This document shows, one piece after another, positions 21,791 through 32,959 of a stretch of 64,000 nt of DNA. Numbering within the stretch: position 1 is the stretch's first letter; every line of letters begins with the position of its first letter. The position numbers and the translations under genes were made by a program. The notes beneath the pieces are model-generated. The model had not been told where the DNA came from. It saw nothing but the letters and a program-made list of their open reading frames with translations, and searched no databases. The stretch is from Massospora cicadina (Eukaryota > Entomophthoromycota > Entomophthoromycetes > Entomophthorales > Entomophthoraceae), in NCBI GenBank assembly GCA_022478985.1, contig JAKSZP010014458.1, positions 124,001 to 188,000 of the forward strand, in the 5' to 3' direction.

Positions 21791-23219
21791 TATCAGGTTT
21801 TGGCAGAAGAAGTTTAGACCAGCCTGCCAGTTGGGATGCATGAACACCCAAAAAGCAAGCCAGAATGCAAGTGGCATTGCTGAACAAACAACGTTGTATG
21901 GAGCTGCGAATTGGGTAACATTGACTCGTTGATGTAGGACAAGCGTGAAAAATATAACCTGATAATGAATAAAACAGAAACAACCTCAGACCCTGCGGGT
22001 CTTGCTGCAGGGGATGGTAATACTGGGTTTACTACTTTGGATTACTGGTGGAAGGGTTCATCACTAAAGTAGAGAAAAGGGGGCGGATCCTTGCTTGAAA
22101 GTGAGATATATGAGGCCAAAGGATCCTGATATCTTGATAAAAGATAGCTTTTTTAACGGGATTAAATTTCCAGAAGTTTCTTGCCCGTTGGATTCAGTTG
22201 ACTATGGTGGAAGTGATTATAATCATTAGAACTGGTAAAGCCATCCAGTGTAGGGGCCAACGGGCCACCAAGTTAGTGCCATTGGGACTTCAGCAAGAAG
22301 AATTAAAGTAAAATAGAAAAAAATTGGGTATTAGCAGGAATTATATTTTAAAGAAAGATAAAGAGAATAAACCAACAAATTCCTCAGTGTGAAGCAACTG
22401 ATTAAATAGTGTTTGATTTGGTAGTAGGTCCAAACTGGGATTGGCGCCCTCAAATTCGACCTAAACTGGCGAATTTTCTGGGGAGGGGGAAATAATTCTA
22501 ATTTGAACTGACATTGAAGGATTCAGTGGCAGGGTGAGTCACTATCAGTTCATCTGCAAGCACCTGGACCAAGGCTTGAGTGAATTTCTGTCAGTTGATA
22601 TGATGGCATCTAGCCTGATGGGCAACATGAATTCCCTAGGGCCACCCCACATAAGGGCGGTCCCAATTGGTTGGAAATGTGTTTGGGATGACCAACCCAA
22701 CCATGAACAAACACTGGACCGTTCATACAGAAAATGTGTTGTGTCATGCACAAATCCCAATTCTTTAGATAGGGGTTTTGGATTATCTGTGATAGTCCCC
22801 AAAGGTAACATCTGCTCATTGGGATCATCCACCACAATTTCAAAGGGTGTTTAGCATTGGCGATTGTACTGCTAGATGACTCAATATAATTGGCGATTCT
22901 GGCTAAGAATTTGATACTTTTCCCTTCTAAACTATTATTTTACAATTTTCAGGCTTTAACCCGTTGGTTTCAGACCTTTTATCTTCAATTAAGAATATTG
23001 GCACAGATTTCCTCAATTCAGCGGACAAGTTTGGCAGAGGTGAGTTCAGGTACTGGGGGAGGAATCTTCAAAGGGAGTGCTGATACCCAGCGCTCATCTA
23101 CCACGTGGGTGAGGTCGCCCTTAGTCATGAGGGGTACAGCCGCCCTCTTCAGACCCTATTTATTTGAAAATGGGAAAATCGCCAGATCCATGCAAAAGGG
23201 ACGTTACCCTGTACTTACA
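21791..23219 (-). repeat. 5' LTR of chromovirus C
   Basis: Minus strand begins TGTAAGTAC and ends CCTGATA (one base changed from the CCTGACA of the other copy). Same length within 3 bp as the 3' LTR. It would contain promoter and polyadenylation signals; I could not single these out. Confidence 0.92.
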
Positions 23220-23224
23220 GTATA
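23220..23224. repeat. TSD of chromovirus C (5' side)
   Basis: GTATA, partner of GTACA at 15386-15390. Confidence 0.7.
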
Positions 23225-23644
23225 GTATAAGTTTCATTAAACCGCAATGGAGCGCCAGTTTTAGTCATTCAGGATCTCATTTGTCAGCACGTTGGAAAAA
23301 GTGACTCAGAAATTTCTTTTCAGGTGAGAGCATGAGTAAGATATGAAAAGAGTTAAATTTGGGATTATGACCTGGAGGGTGGCAGCATGGTCAGCTAGTG
23401 AAGCCTCAGTGAAACCCACATTAATGTAGTGGTCTTCTAACTGTTCATGAATGTCAGTATTTACTTTGTTAAAAATTTTCCATAATTGCCAAAAAGTACA
23501 AGAAGTAATACTATGTATAGTATTCGGTGAATTATTCCTGCAATAAAGGAGATTGCATGACTGAGAATTGGGTGAGGCAGAGCTTTTTTCACTCTGGTTT
23601 TATCTCATTTCTTTTTAAAATCTTTCTATAAACGCTGCTTCACG
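23225..23644 (-). pseudogene. Further displaced piece, probably LINE-1 5' region
   Basis: With C removed this joins 15386, so it lies further upstream in LINE-1 on the minus strand, next to the left end of element E. A minus-strand reading near 23450-23400 gives HEQLEDHYINVGFTEASLADHAATLQ in one frame. It is polar and could be an ORF1 helix, but it matches no family I can name. The true 5' end of LINE-1 is not identified. Confidence 0.35.
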
Positions 23645-23649
23645 GGGTT
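23645..23649. repeat. TSD of element E (3' side)
   Basis: GGGTT, against GGGTC at 45993-45997. One T/C difference. Confidence 0.5.
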
Positions 23650-24095
23650 TTTTGGGTTTCTGGAGTTTTTTGCCAGTTTCATTTAAGACTAAACAAATTT
23701 TAGTCATAATGAATCAGCATCATCTAGTAGGATTATTCATAATTAGGTAAATGCACTTTGGGAATAATCTATACAGAAAAAATAGAGTATAACCTACTTT
23801 ATTACTATAAATGAAGTAATACATATTGTATTTAAAAACGATTTTCCTCTGTTTAGGATATCAGCTCCTTTAAAAGCCATACTAGACTTATTCTTTGAGG
23901 GAGCATTGTACTTAATTTGAGATTGGAGTGAACCTTTGTAACCAATGAGTGACAACCGAATTTCATTATACCTTATTACCATTGGTGGTTAGAGTCTAAT
24001 AAAAAATATTTAGGTGGTGCTTTCCGCTGATTATTTGCTAACTCTTTAGGGGTTTTGGTAATATTTAAACTGATTTGACTTGGTCTTTCCTGAAA
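23650..24095 (-). repeat. 3' LTR of element E
   Basis: Aligns with 45541-45992: shared CTAGTAGGATTATTC, AAATGCACTTT and GACTTGGTCTTT blocks in the same order. On the minus strand it is preceded by a purine-rich TTGAGGGGGTAT (24096-24107), a plausible polypurine tract. Its first bases are altered relative to TGTCAG in the other copy. Confidence 0.75.
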
Positions 24096-24539
24096 ATACC
24101 CCCTCAAGGCCTAGCTGAGGTATATAACTCTGGAAAAACCTTCCATAATTAATCAACAACTGTCTTCATCTCAATAGTCTAAGTAAAGCTTTTGAGGACC
24201 ACAACATTATATAACTCAACAAAAGCAAGACACAGTACATCTTTCTTGAAGGCTCTTCATCCAGGTCAAGAATGATAGTAGTGTACTGAATCCCACAATT
24301 GATAATCAGTTATGAGGGGGATTCTAGCTTTGGATTGTTTAGTTTTTTTATGTAATAGTCCCTAGGGATTTCGCCACCATTGCCTGAATTTTAAAGGTCT
24401 CATCTGACATCCTTCTCATAGCTAGATTGGCTGTGACAAGAGTAAACTTTTATTAATATGAGCTGTACGCTAGAGGGTAAAATGGGGATCAACCAAATAA
24501 TGCTTTAAAAGGGACATTATAAACTGATGATAGCTAACT

Positions 24540-25130
24540 CAGTAAGCCATAAGAGATTCAGGAATATAATTTTCCATTGAAAAGAATTGATTTGTGTTCT
24601 TTTATGGATAATGGAAATAATAAAAAACCAGCTCGCTCCACGCCCCATTAGTGGAAGGATGATAGGGGTTCATAAAGCTTGATTCATCCTCATAAGCAAA
24701 TTTGGAAAAATAATTATCATCTAGCAAACAAATTTGTCCCATTGTCTGACACAAAACCTTTGGGCTAACATGCCAGGTGAATACTTGTATAAAGCAAAGT
24801 TGAGGAAGTTGCCTAAGTGATGGTTAAGATTTTGAATGTGGCTTCAGCTCGTTTTATTAGGTGATCATTGGTGAGGATAAAGTCAGTGTTCATACAATAC
24901 GGTAGTCAAGGGTCCAATTACATCAATACTGACGTTATTAAAGGCTGAGTTGGACCAACTACTTGATGCTAAAAATATGGATTAAAAGGGCACTGAAATG
25001 CGCAAATGACGCAGGATTTTATGACATCATGAGTAGAGTCAATCATGCCTTCCATTAACATTAGTTTTAAGCCGCTTTTAGGTTTTCTGTAAGACGTCTA
25101 ACCCATGGTGGTATGCGCCTAAAGGATGGT
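24540..25130 (-). pseudogene. Integrase remnant of element E
   Basis: Minus-strand fragments in order: an HHGLDVLQKT zinc-region remnant near 25110, WSNSAFNNVSIDVIGPL near 24955-24905 (first catalytic Asp region), KGFVSDNGTNLF near 24765-24730 (second Asp), and MNPYHPSTNGAW at 24673-24638 (the TxYHPxTNGxxE block, with the Glu displaced by a frameshift). The order and spacing match a Ty3 integrase core. Stops and frameshifts throughout. Confidence 0.75.
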
Positions 25131-25379
25131 CAGGTCCTAGCCAAGGGCGTACATAAGATAACAAGGCCGTCCCTACACGTTTATAAAGCAACATCCTTTA
25201 ACTGGGGCCAATCCATTATTCAGCTTAATCATCCTTGAATCTCAGGGGTCTCTCAATCCCACATCTTGTTTTTAATCAGCTCATGAATTTGATCTTCTTT
25301 AGTAACATATAATGTTATTATGGGTAAGCAGAATAGTCCATTGGCATTTTGATGAGTAACCCACGCCTAGTGCACAATA

Positions 25380-25532
25380 AAATTGATAACATTGTGACTA
25401 AAGGGCCAATTGAGCAATTCTCACATCAGGATCTTCATTTTTTGTAACCACCTTTGTGCGTGATTAGTTAAAATGTGAAGTTTTCCCATAAAGCAAGATG
25501 CGAAAATACTTATTAGCAAGAGCACAGACTAA
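25380..25532 (-). pseudogene. RNase H of element E, second part
   Basis: The minus strand reads LVCALANKYFRILLYGKTSHF immediately after the insertion point of D, matching the RNase H C-terminal half (xxxALKxFRxYLYGxxF). The first half ends across D at 38378 with NFEVMEW. The two flanks meet at the conserved E-C-L helix, which proves D inserted inside E's RNase H. Confidence 0.8.
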
Positions 25533-25537
25533 CATCC
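25533..25537. repeat. TSD of element D (3' side)
   Basis: CATCC, identical to 38373-38377. Confidence 0.8.
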
Positions 25538-26763
25538 AGTCAGCTCGACAACCTTGGCTTGCTTAATACATGAGGTTGACTCGCTGCTCAGGGGGTCTAC
25601 TCTGCGCAGATTGGGCACCAGAAAACCTTCTCTAAGATCACAATCATCCTAATAGGGCAAATTATCCTCTGATGCTACCCCTTTTATTATTGATCGCTTT
25701 AAAAACTCTTTACACCCATGGAGAAACTCTTTGTAGACTTTCTTAGACATGTTTGTAGTACATTGGCCTTTGTGACTCAAGGGAATCCAATCCAACTCTC
25801 CCTTGGCAGCTCAGTTCCAAGGTATCTGAAATAGAGAGGTTCTTCTTCCAAAAAGAGAAGATCTCAGACTAATAATTGTATTCTGTATATTTAGTTATTC
25901 CAGACTGGTTTTTTGAAAAAAAATCGCTTAAACAACTATAAATACAAGTAAAAAAATAAACCTGAGATTCTGTGGAAAGGTTTTTATTTAGATAAAAAGT
26001 GAAGCATTTTATAAAGCAATTGATATTCAAAGTATATAAGTGAATTAAATATTGATAATAATTGGGGATTTGGGTTTCAATAAGGGAGATTTTTTAAGAT
26101 CCCCTTGTCAGACGTTCTCTGACTGCTTCATTGTTTGCTTCGGCCATTTGAGCTAATTCTTTTACCCGTATGCTCCATCTTGCAGTGGTTATCCCTGAAC
26201 CTAGATGCTCAGGGGCCTTAGTACTAAACCTACTTCCAGGCTTTGGGCTATTGTATCCTCTTTTGATATTGTTTTATTACCATTTTTTAATAACCTTCTT
26301 GACTTCAGGTTCAAGAAATGGCACTCTTGCGATGTGCCTCACATAGTAGTTTTGAGAAACTCTCAAAATTGGATGATTTCCAAATTTGGTTTTATTTACT
26401 TTTAAAACCTCATATGATCTTGTCGGCATAATTTGGTGTGCTCATCATATCATCATTGGCGGGATGAAAATTATTATAGCCCCTCAAAGGTATATAAGAG
26501 GGGCAATTTTCATAGGGAATTTTTGGCGGCGTTGTCATCCTAATAAATTAATCTTCTAACTCAGCAGGGCAAAGATTATTTCGCATGATATCATCCTGAC
26601 TTTTCTGAAAATCCCTTGATTCGCCCACATTTATAAAAGGGCTTTGTTAGTCTCCATCTATTGTGGTTTGGTCACCTGTATCTCCACTAGCTTAGGGTTT
26701 ATTCCAGACATTTCACTAGCTGAGAAATGATCTTCTGCGGCATTTAAAGCCTCATTCGTGACT
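25538..26763 (-). repeat. 3' LTR of element D
   Basis: Pairs with 31824-32857 plus 38125-38372. Shared landmarks include AAGATCACAATCATCC, the TGCAGTGGTTATCCCTGAACC block and, beyond the LINE-4 break, CATCCTGACTTT and TATAAAAGGGC. The minus strand starts AGTCACG where the other copy has TGTCACG. The other end is CTGACT in both copies, which is not a canonical CA. Confidence 0.85.
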
Positions 26764-26789
26764 CTTCCCATTTAAGGTGAGACTGGGTA

Positions 26790-27890
26790 TTGATCTTTGG
26801 CTGGGCGTTTACTCTATTAAATAAAACGCTAGTATCATCATACCAGATGAAGTATTTCGCTCTTCTCTTTGTTAGTATAGTAGCAGACCCAGTACAAATG
26901 GTCTGTAACTTATCACGTTGTGCTCCCTGCAGGAAAACTAAAACTATCTCTTAGGCTGAACTCAAGAGCCCCATTATCTCTGACTCTCCCATTGGCATTT
27001 AGGGATAGTCGCTTCAAAAATCGTTTTAATCCTATAGCTGAATTCTTATGAGCTCAACAGCTAATTTCTTCTGGTATCCTCCAGGTGGCTGGTTCTTCCA
27101 ACCCTCTGAGATAATTGTGCTTGCAGGGATGGAAGAGCTGCCTCTCTCACATACAGGGCTCTTAGATAGGACATCCCATTCAATCAATGGTGGCTCAATT
27201 GATAAAGCCAACAACGCTGAGGGCAGCAACTGAACTATTTTTATTTATAATTGATGACTACTTTCTTCAAAATCCCTCTTAAGGTTCCATTTACTCGCTT
27301 GGCACTTCCATTTGATGGTGGAGTGCAGAGGGTAGTGAGCTTCTGCTTCATTCCCTCTAGGTCCATCAGCTTTCTCACCACGTCCAAGATGAAGTTTTCC
27401 CATTGTCAGACAGTGAAACTTGAGGGCAACCAAGCCTCATGATAATTTGGTTGTATAAAAAGTGAGTGGTGGAGTTCGTGGTGTACATCTTGAACATTGA
27501 GGCCAAAACCAGTTGGTAAAGTGGTTGATCATGACTAAGATAAACTTAAATCCGCCGGAGGCAGTTGATAAAGGTCACACCATATCAATTAAGACATTAC
27601 TGAAAGGTGCTGTGGTGGAATCAGCGTAGAATTGAATTACTTCTCCAGAGGGAGAAAACTTGCACAAGGTATGCAAACTCCAAGGCTTGGTGCAATTCGT
27701 CTGACAGGCACTCCGAGTAGAACCTCTCTTTAAGGTATGACAACGTCTTTTGGAATCTTCTGTGGCCTATGTGCTTTTGAGCCTTCATTACTAACTCCAT
27801 GCGATTGGTAGGCTGGTTTTTATGGTACCATTTGGTTTCAGTTTTTTTTGCAAATTTCCATCGATATGGCAGGTGTCTTTGGAACATCTC
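26790..27890 (-). pseudogene. Integrase remnant of element D
   Basis: The open stretch 27887-27621 holds HIGHRRFQKTLSYLKERFY of the HHCC region. Near 27595-27510 the minus strand reads VLIDMV, PLSTASGGFKFILVMINHF (first Asp region). Within 27442-27251 comes LCTPPSNGSAKRVNGTLRGILKKV, the block with the third acidic residue position (here Lys in place of Glu). The open stretch 27229-27032 gives LPSALLALSIEPPLIEWDVLS, the usual downstream helix. No chromodomain seen. The changed Glu alone would inactivate it. Confidence 0.8.
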
Positions 27891-27949
27891 CTTAGGAAGC
27901 TCTTTATTTACTTTATCTCATCATTACAGGCCTCTTCTGGTAGCCCAAT

Positions 27950-29300
27950 TAGGTCGTAGAGGCGTTCACCCTTTGGTACTTTCAAGTGGAACACGAGCAA
28001 CCTTGACAAGCCATCCACATTGAGGTGTTTATCTCCTGCTCATTGTATGATTTCAAATAATATCCTTAGTGGATTTCAGCCCACCGAGAAAGGAATCCAT
28101 AGGGTTCTTCATATTTCTTAAACAGCAGAGCGACACATAATCAGTGACAACCTTAAAATATACCCTGTAAAAAGCCTAAAATGTTTGACTGCTCTGATCA
28201 CTGCCAGGCATTCACGCTCAGTGATTGTATAGTTCTTCTCCACTTAGTTGAAAACTTTTGAGTAGTAATAAGAAGGTTGATCCACCCCTTCTTCATCCAT
28301 TTATTCTAAGATCACGCCAAGTCCTATATCACTGGATTCAGTATATATGAAGAATGAATTGGTGAAGTATAGATAGGCCAAGATTGGTGCCTAACCAATA
28401 ATGCCTTCAACTCTGAGAAGGCCTGCTCTCTCTCCAGCCCCACTCAAACTTCATCTCCTTATTAAGCAAGTATGTGAGGTGCGCCACCAAGTCTAGTAAT
28501 GTGGGATAGACTGCCGGTAGTATCCCACCATTCTGAGAAACACTTGTATATCCCTCATGCTCCTTGGTGGCTCATTTGCCACAATGGAGTTCACCTTCCC
28601 ATCTTGAGGTTTGATTTCAATAGGGCTAATTTCATTTCCTAGAACTCTGTCTCTTGAGGAAGATAAACTTTCTTCATTTCAACTTCAGATAAGATTCACG
28701 TAGCTTCATAAAGACCTCCTAGAGGTGCTGCAGATGCTTATGAAAAATCCGACTGATTACTATGATGTCATCAAGGCATATCACCACACTCAATAACTTG
28801 AGATCTCCAAAAATGTGATTTATCACGCGCTGGAAGGCAGTAGGGGCGTTTCAGAGCCCATATAGCATCCTCTTGGACTTAAACAGCCCCTGGCTACTGA
28901 TCAGGGAGCACTTCTCTTGATCATCCGGTGAGAGATTCATCTGCCAGAAGCCGCTTGCTAGTTCCATTGTCAATAAATCTTTTAGGCCACCAAGAATAAT
29001 AAAGCATTATCAATGCGTGGTAGCGGGTACAAGTCCTTCTTTAATCCCATTATGGCAGCTTTAGTCCATGACTAATCTAAGGGTTCTTTCTTTTTGCGCA
29101 CCAGCAAAAGAGGAGATGACCATGGTCTCTTTGACGGTCTAATTAGCCCTGCTTTGGCTAGTTAATTATGCTCTTGTGCAATAACTGCATCATCTGCTTT
29201 TGAGTAGCGGTAGGGTTTGGACTAAAGTATAGCAGAACCAATATCCATCTTATTGACCTCGCCCTTGAATAGGCCATAATCATTGGAGTCAGTACTGAAG
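27950..29300 (-). pseudogene. Reverse transcriptase and RNase H of element D
   Basis: RT palm: MELASGFWQMNLSPDDQEK near 28965-28905, RMLYGL-stop-NAPTAFQRVI near 28870-28830, and CLDDIIVIS at 28777-28754 (YxDD motif with both Asp residues kept). The RNase H helix reads NYTITERECLAVI near 28250-28190 followed by AVKHFR. This is one of the better-preserved RTs in the window, but stops and frameshifts interrupt it. Confidence 0.85.
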
Positions 29301-29635
29301 ATGTCATTAAACTCGTCCAAAGTTCATCGAGTTCCTTCTACTACTTAGGGGTCACATCCTTAAACCCAAGCTCATTAAAATTTCCTACTGCATGGATGGA
29401 TTCAATCTCTTGGCAAAGTGGAAATTTGGGCTAGTAAAACTTATCCTTTTAAAAACTGATCAGTTGTGTACTGATGTTTCCCACACAATGTTCAACTCTC
29501 CAGAGTAGGTAGTGTCATATGAATTCTGGTAGTATATTGGTTATATTTTGCAGATTTTGTCGCAGTTGTATACTTCTAATATGGTGTCAGGAGGAAGTTT
29601 CACGCTAATCGACAGGGTAATCCTTAATTAGTCCT

Positions 29636-30130
29636 CTAGTCAAATCTATATGGTTTCTCATTACTCAGTGGGAGTCCTTCCTCTGCACTAACGGTAGGTG
29701 GTAAGTTCCTAATGCCTTTCTCAGTCAAGGTGTAATGAATGGAGTAAATAGATTGGTCCACTTCAACCAAGCAAATACATTGTTTCCGCGGTTTGATGTC
29801 CTCATTTTTGAACACTAACAGAAGTTGGTAGCTCAATTTTCTCACAGTGCTATTATTGAAATCGATCTTCGCCCCAAACTTTAAAAGAAACAGTGTCCCA
29901 ATCAGAAAATCATAGTGAACATCGTCCTGCAACACTGACAGTGATGTCAAGACCATGCTCCTAATGCGTAAATATAACAATGAATAAGCTTCTAGAGTGC
30001 GGCCAATGTTGGGTCTGGTAGTGAGGTTCTTCACATTATATTCAATGGCAGGTATAAACTTCAGTTTCTCCATGAGTTTTGGATTAGATGAAGCTAAATA
30101 GAGCCCTAGTGTCCAGTACTGCCAATATGC
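29636..30130 (-). pseudogene. Retropepsin and linker of element D
   Basis: An AVLDTRALFSFI active-site strand is read at about 30125-30090; the consensus DTGA has become DTRA, which would abolish activity. The protease continues in a 145-codon open stretch (30073-29636), with YDFLIGTLFLLKFGAKIDF near residues 52-70 matching the DxLLGxxFL strand. The remainder (FKNEDIKPRKQCICLVE...) is the spacer before RT. Start codons inside it are not meaningful, since the product is a polyprotein. Confidence 0.75.
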
Positions 30131-30559
30131 GGTTTCTTTAAATGACCACTTCCACTTTCATTAACTCTTTTGTAAAAAAAATTTCCAGTGGTCAGCACGT
30201 CAGTAGCAGATTACTCAAACTTTCTCAGAGAAGCAAATCTCGTATTAGCCTTAGCAGTATGTTCTCCATCCAGTACCTAGTTTTTATAGCTAGCCATAAC
30301 TAGATTCTCTCCCTCATCAACTAAATTGATGACTTGGGTAGGCTGATTTGCTTGCACCAAATAGGTATTGCTCAATGTAGTTTTGTTAGTTCCATGAACT
30401 CTCAACCTATCAGGCACAATCAACGCCCTAGGTGCCCCTAACTCGTGGTATCTTGTCATAGCCAAATCGTCATCTTCATGGTCGACTTCACAATCAGTGT
30501 AGTGATCACCCAGTTTAAAGCGTTGGGAGTTTTCTCTTTAGTAGGAGTGTCCTTCTTCT

Positions 30560-31800
30560 CAGTTATAAGTAAAGGAAATTTCAATAAAAGTGCCCAGGTT
30601 GATGACACTTGTTGCAGGTAAACTCTCAGCAAGGAAAGCGTACAGGTGGTTTAGTACTCATATATCTAGTTTATCACACTTATAGTCATGACATGATGTC
30701 CTTGTTAAATCGTCAAGGGTGGGTGTAGGTCACATTGCCTTAAATTCAACTTTGTACGTCTCTTGTACGTCAAGTAATGCTTCTTTCAGAGCCTTGAGGG
30801 ACGTTGCGCTCATAACCGCAAGAGTTGTATGCATATTGAGGTTAGGATGCATCTACAATGAACTCAATAGGACGGTTTTTGCGGTAGGAAAATCCATAAA
30901 TTATGTGGTCCATAGCTGTCAAGCCTTGAGGTAATAGTGAGAGGCGTAATTTATGACTGACTCAATATCGCCCATTTTCATCAGGAGGAACTCTTATTCA
31001 ATATTTTAGGAACCTTGTTCACTACTAAACTCTGAAAGTAGGCTATATTTTAATTCAATCCAAGATAGTCTAGGTCATAGGCTCACGCTAAGGAACTCCT
31101 GAACCTCGAAACTCATACATTACTTGCATGTGGTGAGCCTTTTGGCGATCATCAGCGCCATCCATTATGTTCTCATACATCTGGAGTAAACCCACAATCG
31201 TTCCTTCTCCAGGTGTGTATATGGTCTTAAAATACGGATTAAAGTTATGATCCTCTTCAACAGGATTGGCGTGTATCATGGTCGGCTGAGTAGCAGTTCA
31301 AACAGGTGTTGTACATTAATTTGAGCGTCCCACATAGGTGTCTCCAATTGAGTTATAAGTTGAGGAGAGGTAGGCTCTGGTACAGTATGCATTTGAGTCT
31401 TCAGATCTTCTATGCTCTTACCCTTCATAAACATCATATTGTCATGCTATTTTAAGCGCACTCCATACTCATTAATAGCAATGATGGTTTCGCCAATTCT
31501 TATCAAAGGATACAAGTTTATCCTTATAATTCTTATGTGAAGCTTCCAATTTGATAATAATGATAGTCTTCTCACATTTAGGTAGTGAGGCAATGCGGGC
31601 TCTCCTGGCGGACTTCTTGACATGTTAAAGATCGTTGTGTATATCATGCACTTATAATTCCAGGGTATGTAGTTGTGAACAGATTATATCCTCCTCCCTC
31701 TCTAGGAACTCAGAGAAATTTTCTCCGTGATATATTTCCATATCCGCTTCATTGTCAAACCGCTCATGAGAACTCTCATGATCATCACTAAGGCCTATTG
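30560..31800 (-). pseudogene. Gag of element D with CCHC zinc knuckle
   Basis: At 30615-30570 the minus strand reads CNKCHQPGHFY-stop-NF, a CX2CX4HX4C nucleocapsid knuckle whose last Cys is replaced. Upstream minus-strand open stretches (31647-31447, 31279-31088) are short and show no named capsid motif; position defines them as gag. The knuckle would bind genomic RNA during packaging. Confidence 0.65.
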
Positions 31801-31823
31801 ATGCCACCCTAAAGTGGCAACAC

Positions 31824-32857
31824 AGTCAGTTTGTCAAACTCAGCTCACTTAAAAAGTGAGTCCAACTCACTGCTCAGGGTGTCTAATCAAACAGATTAGG
31901 CATCAGACAACCTTCGCTAAGATCACAATCATCCTAATAGGGCAAATTATCCTCTGATGCTACCCCTTGTAGCATCAATCACATTGTTAACTTTTTTGCA
32001 CCCATGGCGAAACTCTTGTAGACGTTCTTAGACATGTCGGTAGTATATTGGCCCTTGAGCCCCAATGGAAGTTAATCCAACATTTCCTTTGGCAGCTTGA
32101 CTCCAAGGTATCCACCATATAGAGTGTCTTCTTACAAACAGTGAAGATCTCAGACATGTTATTGTATTCAATATAACTAATTAATCCCAAACTGTTTACT
32201 GGATATTTAATAAAATTAAACAACCATAATTGCAAGAAAGAAAAGATAAATTTAAAGCTTTTGTGGAAAGTTTTTCATTTAAGTATTTGAGGTAGGTTGA
32301 CCTGTGGAAAGGTTTTTTATCAATATTTAAGTAACGTATTTTATACACCAATGGATAATCGAGATATATAAGTAAATCATCTAGTACTAAAAAAAAGATA
32401 TATAAGTAAATAAAATACTTAATTGGAATTTTTTTTTCAATATGGAAATTTTAAGATCCTCTAGCCAGACGTCTTCTAACTGCTGCTTTAGTTACTTGTC
32501 CACTTGTGCTAATAATTGTAGCCGTGTGCTTCATCTTGCAGTGGTTATCCCTGAACCTGGATATTCATGGGCCTTTGTATTAGTCCCCATTTCTGGGTTT
32601 TGAATTTTGTATTTTTTTATTTATTTATTACTAGATTTTGTAATTTCCTTCTTGACTTCAGATTTGAGTGATGGCGCTCCTGCAATGCACCTTGTATCAT
32701 GATTTTGAGTAACTCTCAAAATTGGCTGATTACTGAATTTGATAAACCACTTCAAATCTCAGAAACTCTCATTAGCATAATTTGGTGTGCTCATCAAATT
32801 GTCATCAACGTAATGCAAATTATTTGGCTTTTGAAACTATAAGCGGGTTAATTTTCA
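31824..32857 (-). repeat. 5' LTR of element D, 3' portion
   Basis: This is the larger part of the 5' LTR; the rest lies across LINE-4 at 38112-38372. The segment beside the internal region (31804-31986) is rich in short perfect hairpins: TGCCAC/GTGGCA, GTTTG/CAAAC, CTCACTT/AAGTGAG, CTAATC/GATTAG and GATGCTAC/GTAGCATC. Several are absent from the 3' LTR copy. Confidence 0.85.
32845..32857. repeat. TSD of LINE-4 (3' side)
   Basis: GGGTTAATTTTCA; its partner at 38112-38124 is GGGTCAATTTTCA. The 3' LTR of D carries a single copy of this site, as expected for an insertion into the LTR. Confidence 0.85.
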
Positions 32858-32959
32858 AGTTTAAATTTTATTTGGGGAAGGCCGACCATAGTATGGACAC
32901 TTCCAAAAAACACCAACTACAAAACACTAAGAAAACGAGGGCAACCCAGAGGACTGAGT

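Larger units (their letters stand above)
15391..23219 (-). mobile_element. Chromovirus C: complete Ty3/gypsy element with LTRs
   Basis: A minus-strand element bounded by two long direct repeats (1426 and 1429 bp) and a 5-bp TSD. In transcription order: 5' LTR 23219-21791, gag about 21780-20880, protease about 20765-20580, RT and RNase H about 20330-18300, integrase about 17995-17100, chromodomain 17099-16980, polypurine tract 16834-16817, 3' LTR 16816-15391. The domain order and the chromodomain place it in the chromovirus branch. It inserted into LINE-1 and was later hit by a 629-bp hairpin-rich element inside RNase H. All ORFs are broken, so it is a fossil. Confidence 0.92.

Noticed and set aside
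1..31800. Elements A and G, or E and D, being two halves of one element
   Set aside because: A and G both carry their own RNase H and integrase; E and D each have their own LTR pair, RT and integrase, with different sequences.
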